Positions 1-13,875 of a stretch of 64,000 bases of DNA are shown piece after piece; within the stretch, counting starts at the first letter, position 1, and each line of letters starts with the position of its first letter. Source of the DNA: Aptenodytes patagonicus (lineage: Eukaryota > Chordata > Aves > Sphenisciformes > Spheniscidae); NCBI RefSeq assembly GCF_965638725.1, contig NC_134961.1, positions 4,526,001-4,590,000 of the forward strand, written 5' to 3'. Both the position numbers and the translations under genes were made by a program. Under the pieces are notes generated by a model. The model had not been told where the DNA came from. It worked only from the letters and a program-made list of their open reading frames with translations, and ran no database searches.

Positions 1-371
1 TTACACCCATCTTCGGTCTCATTATTATTCATCAGTGCCACAGAACTGCCACCCATCGCTTGTGGCTTGTGTGGCCTCGTGTTCCATCAGTTGCAAACAT
101 CTGCACAGTGTCTACACCAGGAGCCATCACTGCAGGTACACTGAAGCAGAACTGTGCAGGGCCCTGCAGCAACTGCCCATTCGATTCTTCAGATTATAGC
201 TCTGGAAAGCCGTTTCAGTGGAAAAAATGTCATCCCAGCACAGCCCAAACTGCTCTGTCTCTCCCCTGCATCTCCCCACTAATAACACTCTCCCTGTCTT
301 TCATACAAATACCCCACCCACTACAGTGACATTCCGAGTGCTCCACCAGCAGACTCAATCACCACACGTAC

Positions 372-3300
372 CTTGTGCGGATTGGAGAGCAGCAGGACCT
401 GGGACACCACCGCGGGGGGGAGAAGAGGGCTGAAGGCAGGCAGCTCAGAGCCGGATGCTGGCTGTAACTTTATTTTCATGGTCTGAAAGACAAAACAAAG
501 GGAATGCTTGTTGGTCCACGCTGAAAAAGGGCTGGGAGTATTACCAAGCCATAAGAGCTGGTTAAAGATACATCAGCCAGATTTTGTCATTTAATGAAAA
601 GCATGCCTTTCCACAGCCTACATCTAAAGGCAGATATTCCTAAATAGACAATTCTATGCTGCACATACACAGGCAGAACGAGTGCCTTGCCCAGGAGGCT
701 AATAGCAGCATGTCCGGAGCCCTGTCTAGTTGTCTCAAGGCCGGGGATATACTCTGTGAAACAGGCACCGGGACCACAGACACCACCATACAACAGGTTC
801 ACCGTTCACAGAAAGCAAGCCGTGAAATTTCCAATGAGCAAGGCAAATGCTAAGCAAGAAATGGCAAACCTTCTCCTCAGGACATTTCTGAGTAGTCCCA
901 CTCTCTGCTACTCGTCATAGGCTTCTCACCTTTGGGACTGCAGCCTGGAACGCTATGTCCTTAATTGGTTGAGCTGATGTGCTCAGCATAGAAAGAACCA
1001 TCACCAGCACATCTGGTCGGCCAGGAGCCGGGTCTCTGGAGAAGTGGAGCATAGCCTTGAAACCATTCCTATCGTACACAGTAAGTGGACAGACACTGCC
1101 TGCCGGAGACAGAAAGAGAATCGGAAACAAAGCATGGATTCCCCTCTCTTCTGAGGGCAGAACAGCAAAGACGGGATAAGGAACAACAAAAAGGAAACAT
1201 GCATACAACTTTTACTTCCTCCAGCAAACTCACAGACCAAGCAGCATACAGTACCTGCCTGTGATTTACATTTTGCCTCTAAGGCAGAGAAAGGAATCTG
1301 AGTGTCTAAATTAGAGATTTAGCAGCTCAGATTTCAACAGTCAGTTAGAGATGTCAGGTATGAATCCAACAGAGATACGATGGGAAAAGCAAAATGTAAC
1401 TCTTTGGCACACGCAAGACTTAGCCCCTTATCATCACTGCATGATAAATCCACACCTGACTGTCCCCATCCAGCCCTTCCAAAACCTGGTAAATCCTTCA
1501 CTCGAGAGACTGAAGTCAGAAGACAATCAGGTCAGAATGTCTTTGCACCTGCCCTCTTCCAAAAGTAGCGATGCCCAAGGCTCTGCAGTCCTCTTAACAG
1601 GACGTGCCCTGCTCTGAGGCACCGGGGTGCCACGCGCCCAGGGTAGCGCTCCACGAAGTGGTCGCAGGGCTGGGCCGTACAGCGTTGAATCAAAAAGCAG
1701 AGGTGGAAAGAACAGCTCTGCTTTAGGAAGCGGGACGACTCCCACCCATAGATATCTTTTAAGCCTCTGGAGAAGAACTGCTTGAAGCCTGATTAAAGGT
1801 GCTAAGGGCAAACAGTTTAGAAGCACATCACAAAGGTTAGCCAGGGCAGGAAACTCCTGACTACTGAGTAAGGAGGACAAGGACATTTCCACGGGGCGAT
1901 CCCTAGCACTTGCTCAAATCCTCAGATACATTAAGTCCTTCATAGAATAGTCATGACTTTTCTCCAGCCAACCTGCACAGCATGAAGCTACTTTGGCTTG
2001 CTCCCCTGCAAAAAATCACAGAAGAGCACTAGTAAGCCTTTAGTAAGCGGAGCTGGGGCACAGAAATCAAGGCACTTACTCGGTGTAATTGAAATTAAAG
2101 GGACAAAAAGGTTTTCTAGAGAAGCATCATGGGAAGCTGGATGCAAAGAGGCAGCAGGCTTCAGCTCGTAGCCTAGGCTGGAGAATGAAGTATTTGCCAT
2201 TGAGCTATTTGGAAGATCTGGAAAGGGCAATTTCATTGGTGATAAATCCCTGGAAAGAAAAGCATGTAGAAAGCTTATATTAACTGGGGAGACTGCATGG
2301 CATATACCATCTTCTGCTGTGTCCGTTTTGTGTTCCCAATCCCTCATCACTTTTAGGTGTAAAGAAAGTACAAGCTTACACTCTCTGAGTTCTTGAGAAA
2401 TTCGAAAACTGAGTCTATTTTATATGGAAGAAGCTGCTGTTCCAGCATTCATTAAGGCAGACTTTGATTTCTGTTACTAATGCAAAACCGTTTCAGGGCT
2501 TTGGAAGTCTACTCTCCCCATGCACAGACTCTCCGTAGTTCTAGTCAGTGAGATTAAAATAAGTTCTAGCTCAAAGACAATGCAGGAAGCTGGGAATCTC
2601 CAGTAAAATTTTTTGGCCTGTGTTATGGCAGACTGGATAAGCATATTGTAATGGTCACCTGCTCTGAAGATCTGTGGATGATTAATTTGGTTCACAAACT
2701 GTTAGGCTTCCACTGAATGCCTGGAAACTACTTTGTCACAGCCTGAAGAAAGCTGGGGAAAGTATTTTTTGAGTCACGGGTTATTATAGAAAGACCTGAC
2801 TGTAAGGTTTTTGTTCCTTTAGCTCAAGATCACTTTGTTACTAAGCCATGGGATTTGTCTCCCCAAGTTTCTGACCCTAGTGTGCAATTACACAATTAAC
2901 AGGTGGCGCGGACTGATAGCTTGCTGTCACTAACCAGTTGTAGTTGAAAGGTTTTCCTAAACCTCCCTGCTGTAAAACAGTATTCCTCATCTCCAAAGTC
3001 AGACTGTACTATGCAGAGTTCGCTTACAAAGATAATGTCTTGGTCCTGGATGGTGGAGAGAGCTGATCGACCAGGCCCTGAAATTCATTCTTCTCTGAAC
3101 AGCTGTTTTCCCAGCCCTCCTGCAGTCCCAGTGTTTGAACAGCCCTTACGCTTTCACTATATCCGTTGTGTACAGCAGTCTGAAAAATAAGGCACTTCTG
3201 GTTCATGCTATAGAACACCAGCAAAAGTCAGACCTGTTCCACTGAAATAATCTCATTTTGTAATAATACTACTTAAAGTAGAAATAAATATGAGTAATCT

Positions 3301-6300
3301 GTTTGCAAACTGCAACTGAGAAATTAATTGCAGAGCAGGAGGATTCCAGTTTCCCTTCAGAATAGAGTGGCATTAAAAAAGGCTGCCAGAGAAAGCTAGG
3401 AGATCAAGCATCCTGTCTGATTTTTGTCCTTCGTACCTTACTGACTAACATACCTGAGGATCACTCACCTCTGCTAAGCCAAAATCAGGTGGTGGTTTCT
3501 GTACAACAGGAGAGTTGCTGAGACCTAAGAAAGAAGCCAAAATGCCACCGATCAATTACAGAAAACAAGGGTTTTCCATAGGTTCTTCCTTTGTTGCCTA
3601 ACAGCAGTTTGACTACAGTCTAACACCATTAAAGAAACTACATTCTTGAAAACTTATGACTGGCTGAAAGGGTCTACTTTCTCTTAGGACCGACATTAAA
3701 GTCAAAGTTCTCCTATCTTTATTAAACGCCACGAACCCTAGTAACAAGGGTAACACTGTACTGAATTGCACATACAAACCTAATGACTTTAACTCCTCAT
3801 CGAGCAGACAGGTAGAGGTTGTGCTGCTGTGCTGGGAGGCGGTGGTTATGTTTGCAAATTGGTCTGTAGGAGACTGGGATGTCGCCTCCAGTTCGGAGAA
3901 GTCAATCAGTGTATAGCTCTTCATGCGTCTTGGGGCTGACCGGCATGCTTTGGAAATAGCGGAAAGAGTTAGAGAGAAACCTCCTGAAAGGAACAGTGTA
4001 TTTATGGGTACAGGCGTGCCCGAAAGGACTCATAGGTGAAGAACTTCAGGAATATTTTCTATCAACCGTATGTAAAAGAAAATGATGGCTACATAATACT
4101 TTTCCTGTGTTATAGGATTTTTCTCCACATTGATTCTCCGAGAAGCACTTCGCTGCCAAACTCCACTCATACGTGACATGCAGGAGCAGAGCTGCCGTGG
4201 AACGCTGCAGGATGCTCTTTACCTGGTGCATCAGCAGAGCTGGTGGCTGAACCTCCTCCTCCACCACCATTTTCATGGCTGGCTACAACCTGCCTGTACT
4301 GTCCGAGCGCCTCTGTGAGCTTGTCGTTGGCCTGCAGTATCTCAGCTGGAAAACGAGAAGAAACAAAATATTAATGTTCTAACACGCGGGTCAGTTCCAC
4401 GGCACGCTCCAAACTGCTCATAAGAAAGGTACAGCGCATCTAAGGACCTGCCTGCAGCAAAGTGTGGGGCAATCTGCCTTAAGATCCTGGCTAGTTTTTC
4501 ATTCCGTGTTCTGAAGTGCAGCATTTTGCACATACATCTGCCGCTTTCAGGCCTCTCTCTCATTTATCAAGATCACTTTGAAATCTGATCCTATCTCTAA
4601 AGTACTTACAGTTCCTGCCATCTCTTATGCACTTTGTTGTTCTCCGCAAGTTTTCTGAGTGTACATGAGTCTATAATCCAGCACTCTTCAGCTGAAGAAC
4701 CCTGGCATTCATGGGTATGAATGAAACGTTTGAGGCACAGCTGAGCTCTTACGGTTGCTGTTTAAGATGTCTGTTCAGCGAGGCACCACTTCGGTCAGGT
4801 CTTCAAGGCATACAGACAAGACTGTGAAATGCAATCCTCTGGGAAGGGCTAAATTTCACAACTGTGGAATTCAAAGATTCTGCTCATATGACCCCCTCAG
4901 TATATTACTTAAGAAATTCAAAAAATACTCTCCCTTCTGTGTTGATAGACAGGGAGAACTTCAAGCTCTGTAGAGAAAAGATCTCAAAAGCCTTCAGTTC
5001 CCAGAACATCAGAGCTCCAAAAACTCTGAAGACCACCTCGGCTGGAAGAAACTGGATTCACTGTTTAATTTTGGGCTCCAAGTGAAAATTAATAGCTTCC
5101 TTGAAGAGAAGTGGGAGGAGACTTACACCACTTCCCGTGGGCATGGTTTAAAGGTGAAAGTGGAAAGCTTTGCCAGCAGGGTAGCATGTGCCTAAGCATT
5201 CCTCCTCTCAGAGGAAGGGCATACCCCAGTTGTCAAAGGAAAGGTAGACAAGCTTAACTGCAAAGAAATCCAAGGACAGTGTTGGCTCTTACCTAGAGCC
5301 TCATCATCATCAGCTGTCTCACTGGCAAGGCGAAAGAGCAGCGGCCTGAGCTTCTCACAGCGTTGAAACAGAGTCTATGGAAGGAAACGTTTCACGTCAT
5401 TGCTCAGGAGATCCCAGACACTCTCACACTTCCCTGTCCCCATGACCACCTGTAATTGATGATACGTCTAGAACAGGAAGATGCGCTTTCTGCCCGGGTC
5501 CAGAGAAAGGGTATCAATGTTGCGTGTTGCTGCACTCTTAAAAATCCACAGTGGCCTGGAAGTACAGCCACTGGAACAGGGAGGCTTTGCTGGTATCTTC
5601 TCAGCAATCACATCCTCTCTGTGCATACAGGTGTAAGATAGATCAGTGTAAAATTACTCAAAAGTAATTACTTAAGTAATTACTTAGAGTATCCAGGAGT
5701 GAATAGATCAATCACAGTACTTGGAGGGAAGTATTACGACCGTCAGTTGCAACTACCATCAGACAATGCAAAGCCGCTTACGGCTCTCTCCTCAGTGTTT
5801 TAGGAAGTGAGGAGGCATGGAGGCAGCCACTTTTTCAGTCTGAAAGTAGGGTCCCTTCCATCTACAGCAGCAGCCCTCCCAAAGGGATCTAACTCCAAAC
5901 TCTGCCGTCACATACAGCCACAGGAGAAGTTCTTACCTACAAAAATTCAGTTGTCTAAAGTTTTTTTTTTTTTTTAATTTGAGAGTCTGGTAGGCACCCT
6001 AGTGGAGTTTCAGGTATTTGGAGGCCATAAAGCTCTTCTGACAGCCCTATTAGTGACATCAAATGTTTCCTCAATTCACTGATACTTAGAAGCAGCAGCA
6101 GACCGGTGAACTCTGGGCAGAAAAAGGGGAATCACAGAAACCATAGCACAAGCTGAAGAACCCACAGCTTTGAGCTTCTCTGGTCAGATCTCATCACATC
6201 CACCTAACCATGCTCGGGCTCAAGGGGATTCTCGTGTGTTACGCCACTACTGGAGAAAGAACCGTTTCCCCATAAGACACCACAAGAAGAGCAGCTAACC

Positions 6301-9300
6301 CGGACAGAAACTCAAACCGGCACAGCAGGAGACGGTTCCATTCCAACTTCCATTACACTGACGGGAGGGACCGTTATTCATCAAATATGTTGGAAACTAT
6401 TTGCTGTGGTAATGCTCTTCCCTGACAGAAGCTGAGTGCACCGTGCTGCCCTTTGAATCCTGTTGCCCTGGGCCCTCCCAGCCGTAGCCAGTCAAAAGAA
6501 CCTCTTATGCAGGAAAAGGAGCATTTACCTGTAAGGTCTCCTGGTCAGATTTGGACAATTCTTGTCTCTTGTAGTTTTCCAGTAATTCATCCATATGTTT
6601 AACATTCTCGGAAACCTCACTGATGGTATTCACTCTTCTGGACACCTTAGCTGACTTTTCTTGTTCCTTTGATGAAAAATGAAATAAAAGTAGATGACGA
6701 TTTGGCTAGTACAGCCAGTGCACGTGCTTGGCTGGGTCACTCTGGATCACACTTGTTGGGGAGTTGCTTCCTACTAACATCTTATTGCAGGTAGAGGAGG
6801 CACAAAGCAGTGCGGGTAACGACTCACCCCCCAACAGCTCCAGTATCAGTGCTGCACCACACCTCCCTGTCAAGGGTGAAGGTGGAAACCTCCTGCCCTT
6901 CTCAGGGCACCCTGGGCAGGGTGCTGGTGCATAAGAATTCATTTCACCACAGGCACGAGTAAGACTTCAAAATTAGAGTTGGGAGGTGGTGGGTTCTGCT
7001 ATACAGAAGGACACTCTCAAAACAACCGCAGGGATTTCGTTAAACCAGACCAAACCTCCTATTTATGCAGAGAATTGGGGTGCCCTTTCAGATGGAAAAT
7101 GAAAACACACACCAGATGTGCACACACACATTGCTTGTAGAAAAGAGGCAATTCTGTACAGATGTGGCTGTTTTCCACTTGGGAACTGAGTTTATTTTTG
7201 GACACTTTCTATTGCTAATGCAGTACTACTGCAAGGATCCCACTGACGTGGAAGTGTCGGGCCACACGGGCTCCTGGGTATAAATATTCCCTCTTCCTGG
7301 AAATGGCATATTTTAGGAAAACAAAACAAAACAAAACAATCCTGCACCATCACTTCAGAATAACAAATACCGAAAATCGTCCCTCCTCTGGGGCAGCTTA
7401 AACAGTTCATCTGAGACTGATGTCGCAGCAAGGTTCCCATTACCACCTCTTGGTGTTCCCTTTCATACCAAGAAGGTGGCAGGCACTACGGAGGTCAGGT
7501 GTAGAGGGCCCACTGTCAAAAACTGAATTGCCAAGTCCCCTCCTACCCTCCCCGGCTGCAAACACAGCTTCTGACCCAAGGAGCTCCCTACCTCTTTAAT
7601 CATGCTCTTGATCAGACGGTTGGCAGCCTGCAGGTCTTCAGAGTGGTTGCTCTTTAAAAGCCTTGCTAAGAGCTGTTGAGGGGAGAGCATTGGACAGCAG
7701 TGAGCAGCAGTCTCTAGGCACTATGCTACAGACACACATCACATAAAAGCAGATATTGAGACACACCCAGTGTCGTAATAGTTTCTATAATCCTGGAGAT
7801 ATGTGAACTCATGTCACATAATCTAATGCAGATTATATTGCTGCCTCTTACAGCTGCCTGCATACGCTGTTTGGCTGTTTGGGAATAGGAACTCTCTGGC
7901 TCCGCAGAACTTCTGTAAGACCTGGAGAAACCCTCCCTCAGGAAAGTTTAATAGAAACTGATGGTTTTTTCTGTAAAAAAGCTTCACTTTTTACTAAGCA
8001 AAAATTTCTGACAAAGCATCAAAGAATTCTCTAGCTGTTGTACAGCAAGAAGTATTAGCATTATTCTGAAGATATTCTGTCTGAAACAGCAAAAGCTCCC
8101 AAAATATGACTGAGCCTGTTTTCTCATCAATACAAATCGGGGGGAGGGGGGGAGGTAGGCATGAAAACCCTAAGGTTTACCTTGGATTTCTCTTCATCTG
8201 TGTCAAAAATAGAATTCTGAGGTCTCGGAGAAGGGGGAGGTAAAATTTTGTCTTCTGGCAATTTGGGGTCTTCTTTTACAATCCCTGGAACAGGTGACAA
8301 TGTTTGTTCAGTGATGCCTGAGCTGTTAAAACACCAATGCTCAATAGTGCATTGGATTTCGCACCTATTTCCTTCACCCCTCCTCAGAACTTTACAGAAT
8401 GAGATGAAGAAGCAAGGAGCTGCCCTAGCACACACCCAGATGAAAGACTTCCCTTTATCCCTTGAATTAAGCACAGGCCAAATGAGATTTTCAGGGCAGA
8501 AAATAAAATTCAGATGTGCTGAGCTCCCTCTGGGTGAATTGCTAAAATTCTCCCATAGCAAGAGCACTGGGAGCACACCAGTATTGACCTCCGAGCACGC
8601 AGGACTGCCACAATCAGTACGGCCATAAAACGTAGGGCACCGAACACACACAACCGAGTACCAAAGGAGCCCTTAACGTCAGCAGTGATTCTGTGGACGT
8701 CTCCCCTCCTGCCTCTCCAGCCAGCGCTTGCAGCAGCAGCAGCCGCTGACTGCACAGGCGTTGGATGGGCAGCGGTCCCCGAGAGCTGCCTGGCAGGAGG
8801 GCGCCCAGCACCCCTGCTCAGCACCCCAGCCTGCAGCAGCAGCTGCACAAAGGAAAGGCAGTGATGGTGAGGAACCTTTCCACAGCAGGACTCGGGGGAA
8901 GGTTTGCAAAGCCATTTGACGCTCGAAGATGCACAAAGCAAACCTGGTGGGAAGCATTTAAAAATAAATTCCCTAATTCCCCTGAACTTCCACGGAAAGT
9001 GTTATGGCATTTTCTTAGTTAAGCTATGAAACTTATTACCTGGGTTATCAAGACGGGATTGGACAAATTTCTGGATGACAATACCATTAAGGGCTATTAA
9101 ATATGATCGAATGGATGAAAAATCCAGCTCAGGATCTCTCTGAAGCCATCCCTCATAATCCTGGGAGAGTATTCCAGGGCAAAGATCACTCTGAGTTTGT
9201 CCTGTACCTCCTCCCTGCGCAACAGTGGTGAGCGTTGTGTGAACAGAGACCACAGGGCTAGCCTGATCTTTGACTCAATAAGGCTGTTATTTGGTAAATC

Positions 9301-12300
9301 TCTTTAAACAGTTACATGCATCCTTAAGTACACAAACAGCCTTGTAAGTGTGGCCTTTGTCCTTTTTTCCCTTACACACAACATTTTATGAAAAAAGCTG
9401 AGTCACAAATTAAAGACGACAGATATCTGTGGTCTGAAACCATGTGACTTGGAAGGCTAAAAAGGAAACTGAAATAACAGAACTAAACCTTGTTTCTTCA
9501 GCATCTGATAAGCATCCCGGATTTTAACTTCCTGAGGAAACCAGACTGTCCAACTGAATATTACTTCTGTGACTCTTGACTTGACTTTTTCTGAAGACCA
9601 GGTTCCATAGTACTGAAAACAAAACAAAAAAGTAAAGTAAGACAAAAAAGACTGAAACCAAAGTATTGGTGCCAGATATGGCATATGGGTCTAGCCCCAA
9701 GTCATCTGTGTGCAGAGACCAAGTAGCAAATGGATTCCTAACACTTTATCCACAGTGTTGTCAGCTGTGTATCTTGTGGTACTGGAAATAGCACGTATAG
9801 CTGTGGCTGTAAATAGAAGGAATGCTATTAAGAATATGATAATTACATAAATATTATATGACAATCAAAATTAAGCCATTTCAAAACTTCTCTGATCAGT
9901 TATTGAATCCAAAACCAAAAGTAGGTTGTTTTATTTTAGTGAGAACAGTTCTGTGCTTGACTTTAAATACTTCCCTTAACTGCCCGCAATGCAAATAGCG
10001 CCACTGGCCTCAGCCAGACCCAGACAAATGAAAACTGAACAAAATGAGAAATGAAAGTTACTGTCTTTTTTCAGCATCTGGATGTTTTCTCTGATTTCTC
10101 TCATTATTGCCTACGAGCACTCACTTTAATGTATTATAAAAACATCAGGAAGAGTGATAAAAGCCACACACAAACCTCCAAAACGCTAGGCATTTTAAAC
10201 TTATGATACCTGTTTTGTCAAAAGAGCAAACAAAACTCTCTATAGTGATAACATTCTTTAAACTTTGTTGTTTCACTGAAATACCCGTACCAAACCTGGG
10301 ACTGAGAGAAGAGGTTTTGCTGTTCAGTTAAACATTTCTCTGAAATCAGCTTTTTGCACCTCTGCCATTGCGATGATGTAATGGAAAATGAAACCTGTAC
10401 AAGTGGTAAGCATGTGCAGGACCCACTAAAAAGGAGAATCGATTACTGAGTTGCTGAGAGGGGTATTTAAGAAAGTCCCAGGCCTGCTATTTGATGCAGA
10501 GAGGAGCAAGGCATGAAGATCACGCAGTCTCTGATAAAAGAGGTCTCCATTTTTCATCATGAGAGGCGCTGCCAGGGGACCCAGTGCATCCACTCTGAAC
10601 TCACAGCTCTCTTAGCTCCTCAAACTAAGCTTCTCATTTCTGGCAGCTGCTTCTCTTCTCAGGAGGCAGCGATTGCACTCAGAAGCAAAGTGCTCCGCAG
10701 CAGGGAGCAGGAATGAATATATTGAATGTATTGAATATATTGAATGAATATATCGCAAGCCAGGGAAGCGGAGCAGCAGGAAGGGACTTTGCAGCTTCCA
10801 TGTTAGCTACAGCTGATCCCTTCCAGCCTCCCCCTGACTCAGGGCTGTCGCTGCCCGGGGGCTGGGAGCCCTCTGCCCGGCTTTCAGGACACCCTCAGCA
10901 GGACCCCAGAGGGGCTGCATGAATGCCCAACTGTCAGGCGATGGTGGGGCGAGTGCTGCACCAGTGCTGCTGAAGTCCAGTCCCCCCTGCCACGACCTAA
11001 GCTGATCCTGCCCCATGAACAGGACCCAAACGCAGGCTAATCTTCGCCAGGAGAAAGCAAGGAGAGCAGCCGGAGCACAAGAGTTTGAGGACAGAGCATA
11101 AGAAAACACGGGAGAGGCTCTGGGCAGCTCCTGGCATCTCTGTCCTCTGCCACTTCCCCAACCAGAGTTCTGTAAATCACTGAGAGGCAGAAGGGCCACA
11201 GGCTGAGGGGTCACAGGAACAACGTCAAGCTCCTCCAGAGTCTCTGACTGTCCCAGCAGAGTTGGGAGAAGCCACAAGGAAAAAGCTTTTCACAAAAAGA
11301 GCCCCTGGCTTACATCTTTTACAGGGGGATTCACATCTAGTCCTTGTGCTTGGAGGCACAGAACGAATTCTGCTCCACTTCTACGTGAGATTAATTCTAA
11401 GTATTCATATCCAGCATGAAATAAACAGTATGTCCTACCTGCTATGTCCTGCATAACCATGACCACCTACCTTTGGGGAAAGCACTTTAATCAGCTCATT
11501 CAGAAACCTGAATTTTGCTATTTCATTGTGAAATCTTTCACCGCAGTTATTCACGCAGGTCTCTAGCACCTGCAGAAAACAAAACAGTACCAAACAGAAA
11601 CTGTACACACAGGTCTTGGGGAATTTTTAAAGTAACTTTGCCATTATAATACTAAATCTAAGAACTTTCTGGCACTGCATTCACAAATACAAGATACTGA
11701 GGAAGTTGTGCAGCAAGAACATGTATTTTTCCTTCATCCAGCCTTCTTAAGCAGCTTGTTTAAGACCATCTGCTCTGTTCTACCCATCACTAATAACTTT
11801 TGGGCCACTGACCCTGTGGTGGGACCACAGGCCAAACAGCAAGAGCTGCAGACCACTGGAACACCTCAGCAGAACGACATGGGAAGGAACAGCAGCAGTT
11901 ACTCCCTCCATTATACCCTGATTTCTGTATTCCTTGTGCAATGGAAAGTTAAAAGGGAGAGATACCTAAGAGAAAAAGAAGAGACAGCTACACTGTCTCT
12001 ACCCCCCAGACTCTATTTCCAAGTTACTGCTGCCTCTCTCTCTTTGCATGTGGATGAAAGCACTTACTGTGAGAGCGTGGAGAGCTTCCATCTCCTGAGG
12101 CGACTGTATTTTATGTGCGAGCAGCCTCGGTGCAAGCGATGGGCTGGGGAGTAGCAGAAGCAAGTCAGACAACACACAAGTTCCCAAGAAAAACAAATGC
12201 TGCTGATTTTGCCCTGCAGAGAAGAGCAACTGCCGGATTCACAACCTCCTACGTCACGACACCCTTCCTCTGCCAGAGCGCTGGCCTGGGGTACGCACAC

Positions 12301-13875
12301 ACGCACAAGGGGCGAGAGATGAACTGAGGCAGCTTGTGCGATCCCACTGCTGCCCCCTCGGAGGGAGCCAGCTGGGAGAGGGAGATAGAGCTGGCTCTCT
12401 GCAGCCACAGGAGCTTTGATTCGCAGCCCGACCCAGCCTGCTGACTGCTGCTGTGCACACACGCTGCTGGGGGGGACGGGCGCCAGACTACGGGCTCTGA
12501 ATGCACAGGCATCTGCTCTAAAGAAAGGGATGGTCACTAAGCTTTGACAGGTCATCTGCTTAATTAGTTCCTGCTCCTTCCCTGAGCCAAGACTGTCAGC
12601 TGGAAGGCGGGGAAGCCCCAGCAGAGATCTCCCACCTCTCTGAAAGGAAAAGCCGAGGCTGAGCTCACTCGGGGCTTCCCTGCAGAACCCCACAGCAGGT
12701 ATCCTCGGCCAGTCTCCCAAGAGGCCGGTGAGGGCACAGTGGCAGCACCTGCTGCCTCGTGGGTTGCAGTAATGGACGTCGGAGCCCGTTCCTAGACATC
12801 AACCTCCACCACGCTGGCAAACGCCTCTCTGCAGCTTATTTACCCGTTCTTCTACAGGCACTCTCAGGAGCAGCAGAGCCGAGCAAGCGCTCCCACTGTC
12901 TCTCCAGGCTCCCCGCACTGTGGCTGACAGGTCCCATTCCCCCCGCAGCCATGAGAGAAGCTCAGAGCCAGACGCGCAGCCCAGAGTGAACACAAAGAGC
13001 CGTCTGTCTGCCTTACCCGTCTATGTCGGCGTTCACCTGGTCACAGAACCGCTGGATGCATTCCCAGTTTTCCTCAGGGATACTTGGGTCAGTGGCTTTA
13101 TCTTACACAGGAAAAAAAAAGAAAGAAAAAACAGCCTCAGCGTGAGGCTTGCAAGCGAGCGGCACAAGGCAGGAAGCGGCTCAGACCTCGCACTGCTGCC
13201 AGCTGCTTTAGGGCTTTTTGTAAAAAAGGCAGAAATGAAAGACACAGGACGAGCAGGAACCAGCTGTTACTAAAATCTGCCTAAAAATACAGTCCCGAGT
13301 ACACACTCCTGAAGAGTCAAAGTCAGGCACAAACTGAGGTGTTGAAAGCAGCAACAGCGCGATGTTGCTTTTAGCACAGAGCACGAGAAGCTGTTAAAAA
13401 TCATTTACAGGCAGCTCTCCCAGGACCGGACTGCAAACCTTGCCGTGCTGGAACCACAGGCGCAGTTTACCCTTTTGCAACAGGGCTGCACGAGTGCCCA
13501 TCCCAAAGCTCGGTCTGCACGGCTGGTTGAGGAAAAGAGTCTTTTTTGGCTTTATCCACTCCCCAGTCCAGCGCTCAAACAGCTTTGGCAAGACTGGGGC
13601 CGAGGATGGACAGGAGAGATGGGGAGCAGGAGAGATGCAGCAGGTTAAGACAGCACCCATGAACATCACCCTGAAGGGGCTCCGTGGAGGAGACGGACCC
13701 TTCTCCACGGAGCTGAAGCTGCTCCGGTGCCCACCCAGTCGGGGCTGGGGCTGGCTTCGACGCTGGCTCCGGCGCCACTTCCCGTGGCGCCGGAGCCAGC
13801 GTCGAAGCCAGCCCCAGCCCCCGGCTCCCGGCCCCACTCACTGAGCCACCGCTCCAACTCCCCGGCGCCGGCCAT
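372..13875 (-). CDS. GGA2: GGA2, Golgi-localized gamma-ear ARF-binding protein 2 (3' end outside window)
   Basis: A monomeric clathrin adaptor that sorts DxxLL cargo at the trans-Golgi network. Sixteen phase-consistent coding exons are visible: 13842-13875, 13017-13101, 12068-12143, 11471-11569, 9489-9612, 8181-8284, 7592-7672, 6529-6666, 5293-5374, 4223-4345, 3780-3947, 3469-3524, 3028-3179, 2080-2249, 930-1099 and 372-482. They encode 591 residues. The order is VHS (ATDPS, LLAHKIQSPQE, FSWTVWFP, DAYQMLKKQG), GAT (RLLKSNHSEDLQAANRLIK, RCEKLRPLLFRLAS, AEILQAND), hinge with a Gly-rich linker, and gamma-ear (PLTVYDRNGF, KLQPASGSELPAFSPL). The last exon, about 36 residues in human, must lie left of base 1. 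FSWTVWFP and KILPPPSP match GGA2 better than GGA1 or GGA3. The start gives MAGAGELERWLNKATDPS across the first splice, which aligns with human LELWLNKATDPS. The hinge is the least conserved part. An old CR1 tail lies in intron 5. Confidence 0.95.
5662..5685. repeat. 24-bp perfect palindrome in GGA2 intron 8
   Basis: The sequence is AAGTAATTACTT written twice, and each 12-mer is itself palindromic, so the whole 24 bp equals its own reverse complement. The flanks do not extend the symmetry. It contains TAATTA cores of the homeodomain type, but no function can be assigned. Confidence 0.9.
9022..9290 (+). repeat. Degenerate CR1-type LINE 3' end
   Basis: The plus strand reads like the 3' end of an old amniote CR1/L3 element: a segment with ggattggacaaattt, then ggctattaaa, a long eroded middle with caaagatcactctgagtttg, and a late ggctagcctgatcttt block, the place where CR1 tails usually read gggctagatggacctttggt. 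It lies in GGA2 intron 5, antisense to the gene. It is heavily diverged and 5'-truncated. Identification is by memory of the consensus only. Confidence 0.6.
13741..13821. repeat. Perfect 38-bp inverted repeat with 5-nt loop, GGA2 intron 1
   Basis: The left arm 13741-13778 and the right arm 13784-13821 are exact reverse complements, separated by ttccc (13779-13783). The arms are GC-rich and start with ggggctggggctggcttcga. The structure begins 20 bp inside the intron from the exon 1 donor at 13841. A second, smaller hairpin, with 11-bp arms gctccgtggag (13679-13689) and ctccacggagc (13703-13713), lies next to it. Confidence 0.95.

Noticed and set aside
1-371. GGA2 last exon inside the window
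   Set aside because: I looked for the conserved RLRYKLTF-type ending on the minus strand and found none. It must lie beyond the left edge.
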